Made by a program: the position numbers and the translations under genes. Of a stretch of DNA of 64,000 bases, positions 39,666 through 48,775 are shown piece after piece. The notes beneath the pieces were generated by a model. The model did no database searches and had not been told where the DNA came from. It was given only the letters and a program-made list of their open reading frames with translations. Origin of the DNA: an uncultured Planktomarina sp. (GTDB lineage: Bacteria > Pseudomonadota > Alphaproteobacteria > Rhodobacterales > Rhodobacteraceae); assembly GCA_905182425.1 (NCBI GenBank), contig CAJJBP010000012.1:1-64000 (forward strand). The letters are read 5' to 3'. How positions within the stretch are numbered: the first letter of the stretch is position 1; the number at the start of each line of letters is the position of its first letter.

Positions 39666-40729
39666 TCAACGGTAACCTCAAAGCAGACTACAGCGCTGAC
39701 GAGCGGATTCTGAATAATCGCAACAAACAATTTTTTGTTTATGGCAGTATGTTTTTTCTGACACTATTTCCTGTATTTGCAGATGACTATGCGGTCCTAA
39801 TGGCCTGCAAAATGGGTATCCTCCTGATAGCGGTGATCGGCGTGAACGTTTTAACAGGCTACACGGGCCTAATTTCTTTGGGGCACGGCGCATTTATTGC
39901 AATTGGGGCATATTCAACGGTTATCTTCAGCAATCTCTTCGACGGCCTGCCCACTGGTATTTTGCCCTTTGTCGTTGTGCCATTGGCTATCTCTGTTTCA
40001 GCAATCATAGGCATCATCGTTGGATTGCCATCCCTACGCGTTAAGGGTCTGTACCTCGCTGTGGCCACTCTTGCGGCAAGCTTTATTGTTAAATTCCTGA
40101 TAGAACAGGACCTATTTTCACCCTGGACAGGGGGTATTGTTGGTATCGATACACCTGTACCGAACATTTTGGGGTGGGAGCTTGATACCAAACGCGAGAT
40201 GTATGTATTGATCACAGTGCTAGCCATTTGCACAATGCTTGCAGCACAGAACCTATTTCGAACCCGCGTTGGCCGTGCCTTCATTGCAATTAGAGACCGT
40301 GATTATTCAGCAGAAATTCTTGGCATTTCATTACTTCGCTATAAGCTAATGAGCTTTGCAATTTCTGCAGGCTATTGCGGGCTATCGGGTGCTCTTGGCG
40401 CATATTTCTACGCACGGATTTTGCCCGATCAGTTCGGCTTGAACCTTTCATTGGAATTAGTCGCAGCCTTGATCGTCGGCGGTATGGGGCGCACATTGGG
40501 CCCATTTTTTGGTGTTATAATCATCATGCTTGTACCTGAGTTAATCAAGATTAGTATGAGTTCAGCTACAGGCGGATCACTTGATTGGGCACGATATACA
40601 GCGCCAGTCCAAGAAATCGTTTTCGGTCTTCTACTCGTTTTCTTCTTACTAAAAGAGCCACTTGGCATCAATCAAATTACTGACCGTATGCTTCGCGCTA
40701 TAAACCGTTGGCCGTTTGCGCGTGGATAA
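39662..40729 (+). CDS. livM: Liv-type ABC transporter permease 2
   Basis: 355-residue partner permease with about ten hydrophobic segments and the LivM hallmark NVLTGYTGLISLGHGAFIAIGAYS, then LPSLRVKGLYLAVATLAAS, RDRDYSAEILGI and VGGMGRTLGPFFGV. Overlaps livH by 4 bases, which implies coupled translation. Confidence 0.9.
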   Translation: MINGNLKADYSADERILNNRNKQFFVYGSMFFLTLFPVFADDYAVLMACKMGILLIAVIGVNVLTGYTGLISLGHGAFIAIGAYSTVIFSNLFDGLPTGILPFVVVPLAISVSAIIGIIVGLPSLRVKGLYLAVATLAASFIVKFLIEQDLFSPWTGGIVGIDTPVPNILGWELDTKREMYVLITVLAICTMLAAQNLFRTRVGRAFIAIRDRDYSAEILGISLLRYKLMSFAISAGYCGLSGALGAYFYARILPDQFGLNLSLELVAALIVGGMGRTLGPFFGVIIIMLVPELIKISMSSATGGSLDWARYTAPVQEIVFGLLLVFFLLKEPLGINQITDRMLRAINRWPFARG

Positions 40730-40764
40730 AAATCAAAAGGCCACCACATTGGGAGATGATAATA

Positions 40765-41973
40765 ATGACATTTAATAGACGTGAATTCCTTGCCACAGGT
40801 GCAGCAGCTACAGCCGCAATAGGCACACCGATGATCTTAAAAGCGCAGGCTAAAGAATATGTATTAGGCGCTTCTTTGCCCCTGACAGGGCCATTTGCAA
40901 CTGCAGGGCAGCTAGTTGCACCGGCCTTCTCACTGGCACAAAAGCTATTTAATGACGAAGGCGGTATCGCGGGTATTCCAATCCGTTTTGTCACAGAGGA
41001 CTCCGGTTATGTTCCACAGAATACATTGGCTAACTACCAGCGTGTACTGGCAACTGAGGGAAATTCATTAGTTGCATATTTTTCTGACTCTACCGGTGCG
41101 ATGAAGCTAATAGCCCCCGAGCTGAAAGGAGACAACGCACGTCTTATGGGCTCAACTTCTTTTGCATCTGAATTAGCTGATCCAGCAACACACCCCTACC
41201 AATATTTGTCTGGTCCAACCTATCAAGACCAGTTTGATATTTTGATGCAAAACATCAAACTGGCTGGCGGCTCCAAAATTGCGATCATCTATTCAAACAC
41301 AGAATTTGGTCGTGACCCACTAGAGCATGGTCGAGCGAAAGCTGCTGAACTAGGTCTAGAAATCGTACTAGAGGAAACCACCAAACCACAAGGTGCTGAC
41401 ATTCCAACGCATGTTACAAAACTAGCACAATCCGGTGCAGAGCACTGCATCTTGCATGGCTATGTAACTGGCGTTTGGCCGCAACTGATCGGCGGTGCGC
41501 GCCAATTCGGTTTGCCCGTCCAATTTCACGGAACGTTCTGGGGTATGGAAAAGTTGATCGCGGATCGCATCACTGCAGAAGCAGGGCCCTTCCTTGCAGG
41601 CTATCAGGGCGTCATGCCGTACCGTTACTTCTACGATCGCGACGACGCACCGCGCTATCAACAGTACGCAGCACTATCTAAAGCCATGTTCGCTGGTACA
41701 CCACTCGAAAACTACATGTCGACTTGGGCTCTTCAGGCAATGTGTGGTTTAGAACTGGCCATGAAGGCTCTGCGCGCCACAGCCGAGGCTGGAAATGAAC
41801 TGACAGCAGACAATGTGGCAGAAAACCTATCAGGGATTTCTGATTGGGACAGTGGCGGTTTCTTTGGTGGACCTGTGTCCATGACCAACAATAAAATAGG
41901 AACAGGCCGAGTCTATGAATACTCACCTGAGACTAAGCTATTTACACCATCATCTGATTGGTTGAGCACTTAA
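40765..41973 (+). CDS. Liv-type periplasmic substrate-binding protein with Tat-like signal
   Basis: 402 residues from the ATG at 40765 (GGGAG nine bases upstream). The signal reads NRREFLATGAAATAAIGTPMILKAQA, with Arg-Arg as in Tat signals. The mature part is a type I periplasmic binding fold: LPLTGPFATAGQLVAPAFSLAQKLFNDEGGIAGIPI, YFSDSTGAMKLIAPEL and IIYSNTEFGRDPLEHGRAKAAELG. Belongs to the LivK-like group seen with aromatic or short-chain carboxylate importers. It determines the specificity of the operon, which cannot be read from sequence alone. Confidence 0.88.
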   Translation: MTFNRREFLATGAAATAAIGTPMILKAQAKEYVLGASLPLTGPFATAGQLVAPAFSLAQKLFNDEGGIAGIPIRFVTEDSGYVPQNTLANYQRVLATEGNSLVAYFSDSTGAMKLIAPELKGDNARLMGSTSFASELADPATHPYQYLSGPTYQDQFDILMQNIKLAGGSKIAIIYSNTEFGRDPLEHGRAKAAELGLEIVLEETTKPQGADIPTHVTKLAQSGAEHCILHGYVTGVWPQLIGGARQFGLPVQFHGTFWGMEKLIADRITAEAGPFLAGYQGVMPYRYFYDRDDAPRYQQYAALSKAMFAGTPLENYMSTWALQAMCGLELAMKALRATAEAGNELTADNVAENLSGISDWDSGGFFGGPVSMTNNKIGTGRVYEYSPETKLFTPSSDWLST

Positions 41974-42072
41974 ACGAGAATTGGATGGCTTTCGGGCCAT
42001 CCAACCGTCCTGACAGCCGTTTCTGACAAAACCAAGATATTTTAGACTTAAGAAGATGACAGGTAGGCACAG

Positions 42073-42870
42073 ATGCTAACGATTGAGAATATCGAGGTGA
42101 GCTATTATCATACTGTACAGGCCTTGCGAGGGCTCTCGCTTGAGGTGCCTCAAGGAAAGATTGTGACATTACTCGGAACTAATGGTGCGGGCAAAACGAC
42201 TACTCTTAAAGCGGCCTCTAATTTGTTGAAGCTAGAAAACGGTGAAGTCGGTGAAGGTCATATTCATTTTGATGGTCAGAATATAAAGAATATTGCCCCA
42301 GACGTTTTGGTAAAAAACGGGCTTTTCCATGTTCGAGAAGGGCGGCGTATTTTTTCAGAAATGACTGTAGAGGATAACTTAATTGCTGCGTCTTATGCCT
42401 TAGATGGACGAGGAATTAAGGTTGATTTCGACAAGGTCTACGCGTTTTTTCCAAGACTACAGGAGCGGCGAAAACAAATCGCAGGTTACCTATCAGGTGG
42501 CGAGCAGCAAATGCTGGCATTTGGCCGCGCCATGATCGCGCGTCCCAAATTAATTCTAATGGATGAGCCATCACTTGGATTGGCTCCAAAGTTTGTCAAA
42601 GAAATTTTCGATACAATTAAACGCTTAAACACGGAGGATGGGACATCGATCCTAGTTGTTGAACAGAACGCAGGTGTTGCCTTCTCCGTGGCTGATTTCG
42701 GCTATATTATGGAAAACGGGCAAATAGTTCTCGAGGGAGATGTCGAAGCCCTTAAAAATGATAAAGACATCCAAAGTTTCTATCTTGGTATCCCTGAAGA
42801 TGGCTCGGAAGGCCGCCAATCTTTTCGTGATGTTAAACATTACAAACGCCGCAAGCGCTGGTTGAGTTAA
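42073..42870 (+). CDS. livF: Liv-type ABC transporter second ATP-binding protein
   Basis: 265 residues with Walker A GTNGAGKTTT (34-43), signature LSGGEQQMLAFGRAM, Walker B LILMDEPSLGLAP and the switch His replaced by Gln-Asn (VVEQNAGVAFSVADF), as is usual in LivF. A basic C-terminal tail (FRDVKHYKRRKRWLS) extends beyond the standard length of about 237. Ten bases before the synthetase gene. Confidence 0.9.
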   Translation: MLTIENIEVSYYHTVQALRGLSLEVPQGKIVTLLGTNGAGKTTTLKAASNLLKLENGEVGEGHIHFDGQNIKNIAPDVLVKNGLFHVREGRRIFSEMTVEDNLIAASYALDGRGIKVDFDKVYAFFPRLQERRKQIAGYLSGGEQQMLAFGRAMIARPKLILMDEPSLGLAPKFVKEIFDTIKRLNTEDGTSILVVEQNAGVAFSVADFGYIMENGQIVLEGDVEALKNDKDIQSFYLGIPEDGSEGRQSFRDVKHYKRRKRWLS

Positions 42871-42879
42871 GGGTTTGCT

Positions 42880-44682
42880 ATGACTAATTTCCGCTCCAAC
42901 GTTTCTATAGTTTCGGCTCACGCCACCAGTGACCCAACCTTAGTCGCCATGCGCCAAAAGGATTTTGGTATTTGGCAAGAAATCACTTGGTCTGACTTTG
43001 AAGAAATCATGCATGCAATTGCAGCGGGTTTGATCGAATTAGGTATGGAGGACGGTGAACACATCGGCATCCTATCAGAGAACCGACGTGAATGGGTCTT
43101 GGCACAATTTGGGATCAATGCAGCTGGCGGTGTTGTAACGGGGATGTACCCCACATCGCCAGCTTCAGAAATCGGACACCTAGCGGGATCCTCTGATACA
43201 ACGATGCTGTTTATAGAGGACCAGGAGCAACTGGACAAAATTATTGATTTGCGCGGGAAACTACCCAAATTGCGCCAATTGATCATTTTTAATCCCAAAG
43301 GGGTAATTGACGAAACTGAGCTAAACCTGAAGTCGTTTGATGCGGTTCTTGAGATGGGTCGAACCGCAATCAAAGAAGGAACAGACAAAACCGTCGAGGC
43401 ACGCAAAGCCGCAATTACCCCTGAACGCACAGCCATGATGGTCTTTACATCTGGATCAACAGGCCCGCCGAAAGCTGCTGAAATCAGTCACCAAAATCTA
43501 TCTGTGGCCGTTACCTTGACCAAAGAAATATTTGGTACTTACCCGCCAGGCACTAATGTTCTCAGTTATTTACCCCTTTGCCACATTGCGGAACAGAACG
43601 TTACAGTAACCAACGCCCTAGCAGGTAAAATGGTTATGAACTTTGGCGAAAGCTTACGTACTATCATAATTGATCTACGCGAAGTCGCCCCACAAATCTT
43701 TTTTGGTGTGCCGCGGATTTGGGAAAAGATGCGCTCCGATCTAATGGTTCAGGCTATCACCTCTGGTAAAATCAAATCTTCTTTAACACTGTATGCGCTA
43801 AAGCAAGCCGAACGACGCGGCGCGATCCGACGAGATAAATGGTCTTTGGCTAACAGGATCTCAAACGCCTTCTGGGACTTGGCGGTCTATCGCCATATCA
43901 GATCCTACCTGGGACTTGGGCGTGTGAGATTTGCAATCTCTGCGGCCGCTCCAATTTCCGAGGATCTGCTCGCATTCATGCGCGGTATCGGCATTAACAT
44001 TCGTGAGGCCTGGGGCATGTCAGAAACAACAGGGGCAGCAACGATACAACCTGATTGGGGTTGCTCCACAGGCCGCGTAGGTCACTTTGTTGATGGAGTC
44101 GACTTCAAGATTGCCGAAGATGGTGAACTGCTGGTCAAAGGTGGTATTGTCTTCAAAGGATATTACAATCGTCCCGACGCTACCGCTGAAACCATTCAGG
44201 ATGGCTGGTTGCACACAGGTGATGTAGCTGAGGCCTTTAAAGATGGATCCATTAGCCTGATTGATCGCAAGAAAGATATTATGATCAATGCTGCAGGTAA
44301 GAACTTGTCGCCGTCCTTAATCGAAAATATTATTAAGGGCTCACCCTATATCAAAGAATGCATTGTGATTGCAGATCGCCGTGCATATGTATCGGCACTT
44401 GTACAAATTGACATGGATACAGTGCGCCTTTGGGCTGAACTTGGGGGCATTGCATATACAACATTCCGTTCCTTGGCCGAGCATCCTGATGTAATCGCGC
44501 TGATCGAAAGAGAAGTTGCCCAGCAGAACACCAATCTTGCACGTGTTGAACAGATTAAGAAGGTTCATTTACTCCCAAAAGAGCTGGACCACGACGATGG
44601 CGAAGTCACCGCGACCATGAAGGTGCGACGCTCAAAAGTGCAAGACATCTATGCGGCCCAAATCGAGGCCCTTTACGAGTAA
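42880..44682 (+). CDS. AMP-forming acyl-CoA synthetase, long-chain type
   Basis: 600-residue adenylate-forming enzyme that activates a carboxylic acid with ATP and CoA. Motifs: P-loop MVFTSGSTGPPKAAEISHQNL (about 185-205), YLPLCHIAEQ, ISAAAPISEDLLAF, EAWGMSETTGA, WLHTGDVAEAFKDGSISLIDRKKDIMINAAGKNLSP. Resembles FAA1/FadD15-type long-chain synthetases more than short-chain ones. Ten bases after livF and in the same operon, so it probably activates the acid imported by the transporter. Confidence 0.92.
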   Translation: MTNFRSNVSIVSAHATSDPTLVAMRQKDFGIWQEITWSDFEEIMHAIAAGLIELGMEDGEHIGILSENRREWVLAQFGINAAGGVVTGMYPTSPASEIGHLAGSSDTTMLFIEDQEQLDKIIDLRGKLPKLRQLIIFNPKGVIDETELNLKSFDAVLEMGRTAIKEGTDKTVEARKAAITPERTAMMVFTSGSTGPPKAAEISHQNLSVAVTLTKEIFGTYPPGTNVLSYLPLCHIAEQNVTVTNALAGKMVMNFGESLRTIIIDLREVAPQIFFGVPRIWEKMRSDLMVQAITSGKIKSSLTLYALKQAERRGAIRRDKWSLANRISNAFWDLAVYRHIRSYLGLGRVRFAISAAAPISEDLLAFMRGIGINIREAWGMSETTGAATIQPDWGCSTGRVGHFVDGVDFKIAEDGELLVKGGIVFKGYYNRPDATAETIQDGWLHTGDVAEAFKDGSISLIDRKKDIMINAAGKNLSPSLIENIIKGSPYIKECIVIADRRAYVSALVQIDMDTVRLWAELGGIAYTTFRSLAEHPDVIALIEREVAQQNTNLARVEQIKKVHLLPKELDHDDGEVTATMKVRRSKVQDIYAAQIEALYE

Positions 44683-44822
44683 TTTTCTGGAACAACTTTC
44701 TTGGAAAATTTTCAAAATCTATTGAACGTTTGGACTAATTCATCCCTGTTCAATTATTTTTAAAAGAAATATCTTTCCACTTACGACAGGCTTTTTACGG
44801 TATTGGGGTTAGCATCACCACT

Positions 44823-45617
44823 TTATACGGAAGAACGAAAACCCTTAAACACGCTCGTTGCCAGAAAAGTGAACGCTGCGACACAGACAATTGAAGGTCC
44901 CGCCGGCGTGTCAAATACATATGCTGCACGCAGACCAATTACAGCTGAAAGCGCTCCAATTATGCCAGCCACAAATGCCATACCCTCAGGGGTTTTCGAT
45001 AGGGGCCGCGCGGCTGCAGCTGGTATGATAAGCATTGCCGCGATAAGTAAAACGCCAACCACCTTGATCGCAAAGGCAACCGTAATGGCAAGTGCCAAAG
45101 TTAGAACCAATTGTTCGCGTTTGGGGTCGATCCCGCTTGCATGGGCCAAATCCTCGTTCATGGTTGAGGTTAACAAGGCTGACCAGCGCCAACTGATTAA
45201 CGCAACGACAAGTGCGGCTCCGCCCCAAATCACCACAAGATCTACGCGAGAGACTGCAAGAATGTCGCCAAAAAGGTAAGCCATTAGATCAATCCGCACA
45301 CCTGAAATGAATGAAACGGCGACAAGTCCAAATGCCAGCGCAGAATGAGCCAAAACACCAAGCAATGTGTCCATTGCATAGCCCCTTCCAGATAACACAC
45401 TAACTGTTAACGCCATCAGCAAAGCGACTACCATTGTACCAATAAAGATTGACATTGAGAATGCGAGTGACAAAGCGACCCCAAGGATAGCTGCGTGCGC
45501 GGTCGCATCTCCAAAGTAAGCCATGCGTCGCCAGACTACGAAACATCCAAGAGGGGCAGCGGCCACTGCTACGCCAATCCCTGCCAACCCAGCACGTATC
45601 ATAAAATCATCCAGCAT
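44823..45617 (-). CDS. znuB: Zinc ABC transporter permease
   Basis: 264-residue inner-membrane permease of the ABC-3 family with about eight hydrophobic segments: PLGCFVVWRRMAYFGDATAHAAILGVAL, LGVLAHSALAFGLVAVS, DLAHASGIDPKREQLVLTLALAITVAFAIKVVGVLLIAAMLIIPAAAARPLS. Overlaps znuC by one base; part of zur-znuC-znuB. Confidence 0.93.
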   Translation of the reverse strand: MLDDFMIRAGLAGIGVAVAAAPLGCFVVWRRMAYFGDATAHAAILGVALSLAFSMSIFIGTMVVALLMALTVSVLSGRGYAMDTLLGVLAHSALAFGLVAVSFISGVRIDLMAYLFGDILAVSRVDLVVIWGGAALVVALISWRWSALLTSTMNEDLAHASGIDPKREQLVLTLALAITVAFAIKVVGVLLIAAMLIIPAAAARPLSKTPEGMAFVAGIIGALSAVIGLRAAYVFDTPAGPSIVCVAAFTFLATSVFKGFRSSV

Positions 45618-46366
45618 TAGTTAGCAATCTCATTGTGGTCATGCGCATGATCACCGTGTTGATGACTATGATCATGTTCATGCCGGTAAAGTGCTAGAGC
45701 ACCGCCAGTTCCTGTGCCGAACAGCTCCCTATATTCTGGCGCAGATGCAACCACCGCCGGTGTCCCTTCGCAGCATACATGACCATTAAGGCAGATAACG
45801 CGGTCAGATGCGCTCATCACGACATGCAATTCGTGACTGATCATAAGAACTGCACAGCCTGTGTCCTGCCGCACAGTTTCGATCCGTTGATAAAAAGACG
45901 CAGAACCGCGTTGATCAAGCCCCTGTGTGGCTTCATCTAAAAGCAGCAAATCAGGTTTTGCTATCAGTGCACGGGCAAGTAAAACTCGTTGGAATTGACC
46001 GCCTGAAAGCTGTGAGAGTTGCGCTTTTTCCAATTCGGGCACACCTGCCTGTGTCAACGCATAATTGATATCTGCAGCTATGATGCCGCCTGTCAATTTT
46101 AAGAACCTTGAAACTGTGATGGGTAAGGTTTCATCAATGTGGAGCTTTTGTGGGACATATCCGATTTTAAGGCTACTCGCCTGCACAACACGGCCTTGGA
46201 ACGGCTTGATCGCACCGATAATTGCCCTGAGCAGGCTGGTTTTGCCTGATCCGTTCGGGCCAACAATTGTTACAATCTCACTGGGTTCGATACTCAAAGA
46301 CACACGCGACAGTGCCGTCCTCGCACCATAGCGAACGCTGATGTCCTCAACCTGAACAAGGCTCAT
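45617..46366 (-). CDS. znuC: Zinc ABC transporter ATP-binding protein
   Basis: 249 residues with Walker A GPNGSGKTSLL (36-46), signature LSGGQFQRVLLARALI, Walker B LLLLDEATQGLD and H-loop SHELHVV. The C-terminus carries a His-rich tail (HEHDHSHQHGDHAHDHNE, about 229-246) typical of zinc systems. Its start overlaps the zur stop by 4 bases and its end overlaps znuB by 1 base. Confidence 0.95.
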   Translation of the reverse strand: MSLVQVEDISVRYGARTALSRVSLSIEPSEIVTIVGPNGSGKTSLLRAIIGAIKPFQGRVVQASSLKIGYVPQKLHIDETLPITVSRFLKLTGGIIAADINYALTQAGVPELEKAQLSQLSGGQFQRVLLARALIAKPDLLLLDEATQGLDQRGSASFYQRIETVRQDTGCAVLMISHELHVVMSASDRVICLNGHVCCEGTPAVVASAPEYRELFGTGTGGALALYRHEHDHSHQHGDHAHDHNEIAN

Positions 46367-46878
46367 GCGTCGACCTTATCTAAACAAGACGGGCAGATAC
46401 CTTCGGCCTCAACGACAGTTCGCTCTATCCTAAAACCGGTGACGCGAGCCGCGTCGCACAACGCACTCCGCGCTGTGGAAGATAGTGCTTCGGCCACCAC
46501 ATCGCACAAACGGCAGATCATAAATGCTGGTGTGTGGGAATGATTGGTGTGGGCACAGGCAATGAAGGCATTCAATCGTTCGATCTTATGGGCCAAACCA
46601 TTTGCAACAAGAAAATCTAACGCGCGATACGCTACCGGAGGTTGCGACCCAAATCCATCTTCGCGTAACCTATCCAAGATCGTATATGCGCCAAGCGCGC
46701 GATGATCTTGTAGTAAGATCTCCAGCACCTTGCGCCGCACAGGCGTAAAACGAAGGCCGTCCGCCGCACAACGGGCGTCGGCTGCGGTCAGCGCATCGCT
46801 CATACATGTACCATGATCGTGCTGCGCAAATCCTAAAGAGCCGTTTTCCACATTTAATTTTTTTGATTCACTTGTCAT
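46363..46878 (-). CDS. zur: Zinc uptake regulator of the Fur family
   Basis: 171-residue metal-responsive repressor: winged helix (about 35-95; RFTPVRRKVLEILLQDHRALGAYTILDRL, VAYRALDFLVANGLAHKIERLNAFIAC) and a dimerisation domain with AHTNHSHTPAFMICRLCDVVAE and a C-terminal CPSCLDKVDA. The CxxC pairs are the structural zinc site; MICRLC plus the CPSC end match Zur rather than Fur. First gene of zur-znuC-znuB, divergent from znuA across Zur-box-like sequences. Confidence 0.93.
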   Translation of the reverse strand: MTSESKKLNVENGSLGFAQHDHGTCMSDALTAADARCAADGLRFTPVRRKVLEILLQDHRALGAYTILDRLREDGFGSQPPVAYRALDFLVANGLAHKIERLNAFIACAHTNHSHTPAFMICRLCDVVAEALSSTARSALCDAARVTGFRIERTVVEAEGICPSCLDKVDA

Positions 46879-46902
46879 GTTATTACATTTCGTCTATGTG
46901 AG

Positions 46903-46922
46903 TTGTAATGTTATACAATCAC
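46903..46922. promoter_or_regulatory. Candidate Zur box between zur and znuA
   Basis: TTGTAATGTTATACAATCAC, with TTGTA/TACAA symmetry, lies 12 bases before the znuA ATG. Its first 12 bases (TTGTAATGTTAT) recur on the opposite strand before the CobW-type gene at 49679-49690. A related half-palindrome, ATGTTATTACAT, covers the zur start at 46877-46888. Zinc-loaded Zur bound here would silence both directions. Confidence 0.7.
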
Positions 46923-46934
46923 ATGGAGACTTCA

Positions 46935-48075
46935 ATGTCCAGAAAGCTTTTCGCCCTATCGTTAACTGCCACTTTAATGGGGGGTGCTGCCTACGCGGAC
47001 ACGCCGCGGAGTCGCTGTGGATATCGCCCCCGTCCATTCCTTAGTAGCGCGGGTTATGGATGGTATCAGCGAACCTGATTTGATTATTCAGCCCGGTGCA
47101 AGCCCACACGAATATAGTCTGCGCCCATCTGAGGCCTCGGCGTTACAGGCCGCCAATCTTGTGTTTTGGATTGGACCCGATTTAACGCCTTGGCTGACAG
47201 ATACGATTGAAACACTGGCATCGGATGCCGTTGCAACTAAATTGATGGAAGCAGATGGCACGATCGAACTAGAGTTCAGGGAAGGTGCGTTGTTTGAAGC
47301 CCATGACCACGGTGATGATCATGGCCACCATGACCACGATGATCATGGTGATGACGACGATCATGACGATCATGGTGATGACGACGATCATGACGATCAT
47401 GGTGATGACGACGATCATGACGATCATGGTGATGACGACGATCATGACGATCATGGTGATGACGACGATCATGACGATCATGGTGATGACGACGATCATG
47501 ACGATCATGGTGATGACGACGATCATGACGAAGCTGAGAATGAGCATGAAGGCCATGATCACGGCGCGCATGACCCACACGCATGGTTGTCACCAAAAAA
47601 TGCAATGAACTGGCTGAACGTGATCGCAGGTCGGCTTTCCGCCGTTGACCCTGACAACGCAGGTGCTTATTTTGCGAATGCCGCAGCAGGCCGCACAGAG
47701 ATCGAAACCTTGATTGGTGAGGTCACAGCGACTCTTGATCCTGTTCGTGGTGGTCAATTCATCGTATTCCATGATGCGTATCAGTATTTCGAAATGGATT
47801 TTGATTTCCCAGCATCAGGCGCAATCTCCATCGGCGATGCGTCTGATCCAAGCCCAGCGCGGATAGCGAAAATCCAAGCTCGGATCGCTGAGCAAGGCAT
47901 TGATTGCGTTCTGGCTGAACCTCAGTTTAATCCGGGTCTTGTTGCGACAGTTCTCGATGGAACCGATGCGCAGACGGGTATTCTTGATCCGCTTGGTTCT
48001 GATCTGGAGCCAGGTCCAGCATTTTACCCTCAACTGATCCGAAACCTGTCAACCGCTCTTGCAGGCTGCTTTTAA
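46935..48075 (+). CDS. znuA: Zinc ABC transporter substrate-binding protein with an apparent frameshift after the signal peptide
   Basis: Periplasmic zinc-binding protein. Translation from the ATG at 46935 gives a clean signal peptide (MSRKLFALSLTATLMGGAAYA) and then DTPR, but an extra A at 47010 shifts the frame; the mature protein continues one frame later as VAVDIAPVHSLVARVM. Zinc-site and family motifs are present downstream: GASPHEYSLRPSEA, the His/Asp-rich loop, HDPHAWLSPKNAMNWLN, FHDAYQYFE, AEPQFNPG and LDPLGSDLEPG. Without repair, only a product from an internal GTG (46984) without export signal is possible. Either a sequence error, phase variation or an inactivated gene. Confidence 0.88.
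47347..47529 (+). repeat. Tandem 27-bp repeat coding the His/Asp-rich loop of ZnuA
   Basis: Seven successive units of 27 bases start at 47347 and every 27 bases to 47509; the first six are identical and the last diverges after 21 bases. Each codes a 9-residue Asp/His/Gly unit (GDDDDHDDH). This is the zinc-sensing loop of ZnuA, expanded in frame by repeat copying. The repeat leaves all three forward frames open. Confidence 0.95.
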
Positions 48076-48127
48076 GTACCGCCACCCTGTAAAGACATGG
48101 ATAAAAAATGGAGCACAAGTACACCCT

Positions 48128-48775
48128 ATGTCCCATAAATTTTGGGGTTTTATAATTGTTATGATGTGCCTTGGTGAACCTGCCAAGGCACATCCACATG
48201 TCTTCGTTGATGCGCGCACCGGCTTTATTTTTGGAACTGACGGGCTTTTAGAAGCACTGCACATTTCATGGACATACGATGAATTTACAACGCTTATTCT
48301 GTTTGAATCCCTGAATTTGGATCCGGATGGAGACGGTCAGCTTAATGATGCTGACCGCGCCGCAATCATAGATGGTGAAACCAAATGGAGCCACACATAT
48401 AAAGGTGATGTCTACCTTGAGTTTGCAGGTCAGGACTATCCATTGGGACGCCCCGAAGCCGCTGCTGTTAGGCTTAACGGCAACCAGGTAGAAGTCTCAT
48501 TTGACCTGCCATTGTTGCAACCTGTAAGGATTGACAATGCGCCGGTATTCCTGCGTCTGTATGATCCGTTTTATTACTACGCCTACTCCATTGTGCCCCC
48601 GATAGCCCACGCCAATCTGCCTGAGGATTGTCAGGTGCAGATTTTATCGTTTGAGCCAAGCGCGGCAGAAAGCACCTTGCAAGAAAAGCTGGCAGCACTG
48701 GGGCGTGAAGATATACCTGCGCTAGAAAATATCGGACGTCTCTTCTCTGATGAGGTACAGCTGACATGTGGCTAA
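48128..48775 (+). CDS. DUF1007-family periplasmic protein of a metal transport pair
   Basis: 215 residues with a signal peptide (about 1-21, ending PAKA) directly followed by the family motif HPHVFVDART, whose His residues probably bind metal at the mature N-terminus. FIFGTDGLLEALHISWTYDEFTTL and the EF-hand-like DPDGDGQLNDAD are also typical. The DUF1007 gene overlaps the next gene by 10 bases, and the pair occurs widely together as a putative metal transporter. The place behind znuA suggests zinc, though nickel or cobalt cannot be excluded. Start at 48128 gives the signal peptide; the longer frame does not. Confidence 0.85.
   Translation: MSHKFWGFIIVMMCLGEPAKAHPHVFVDARTGFIFGTDGLLEALHISWTYDEFTTLILFESLNLDPDGDGQLNDADRAAIIDGETKWSHTYKGDVYLEFAGQDYPLGRPEAAAVRLNGNQVEVSFDLPLLQPVRIDNAPVFLRLYDPFYYYAYSIVPPIAHANLPEDCQVQILSFEPSAAESTLQEKLAALGREDIPALENIGRLFSDEVQLTCG

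Noticed and set aside
47347-47529. CRISPR-like array
   Set aside because: The repeats are directly adjacent without unique spacers and lie inside a coding region.
47269-47608. Several long frames in all directions across the His/Asp repeat
   Set aside because: They are products of the 27-base repeat, a multiple of three without stops; only the ZnuA frame has family similarity on both sides.
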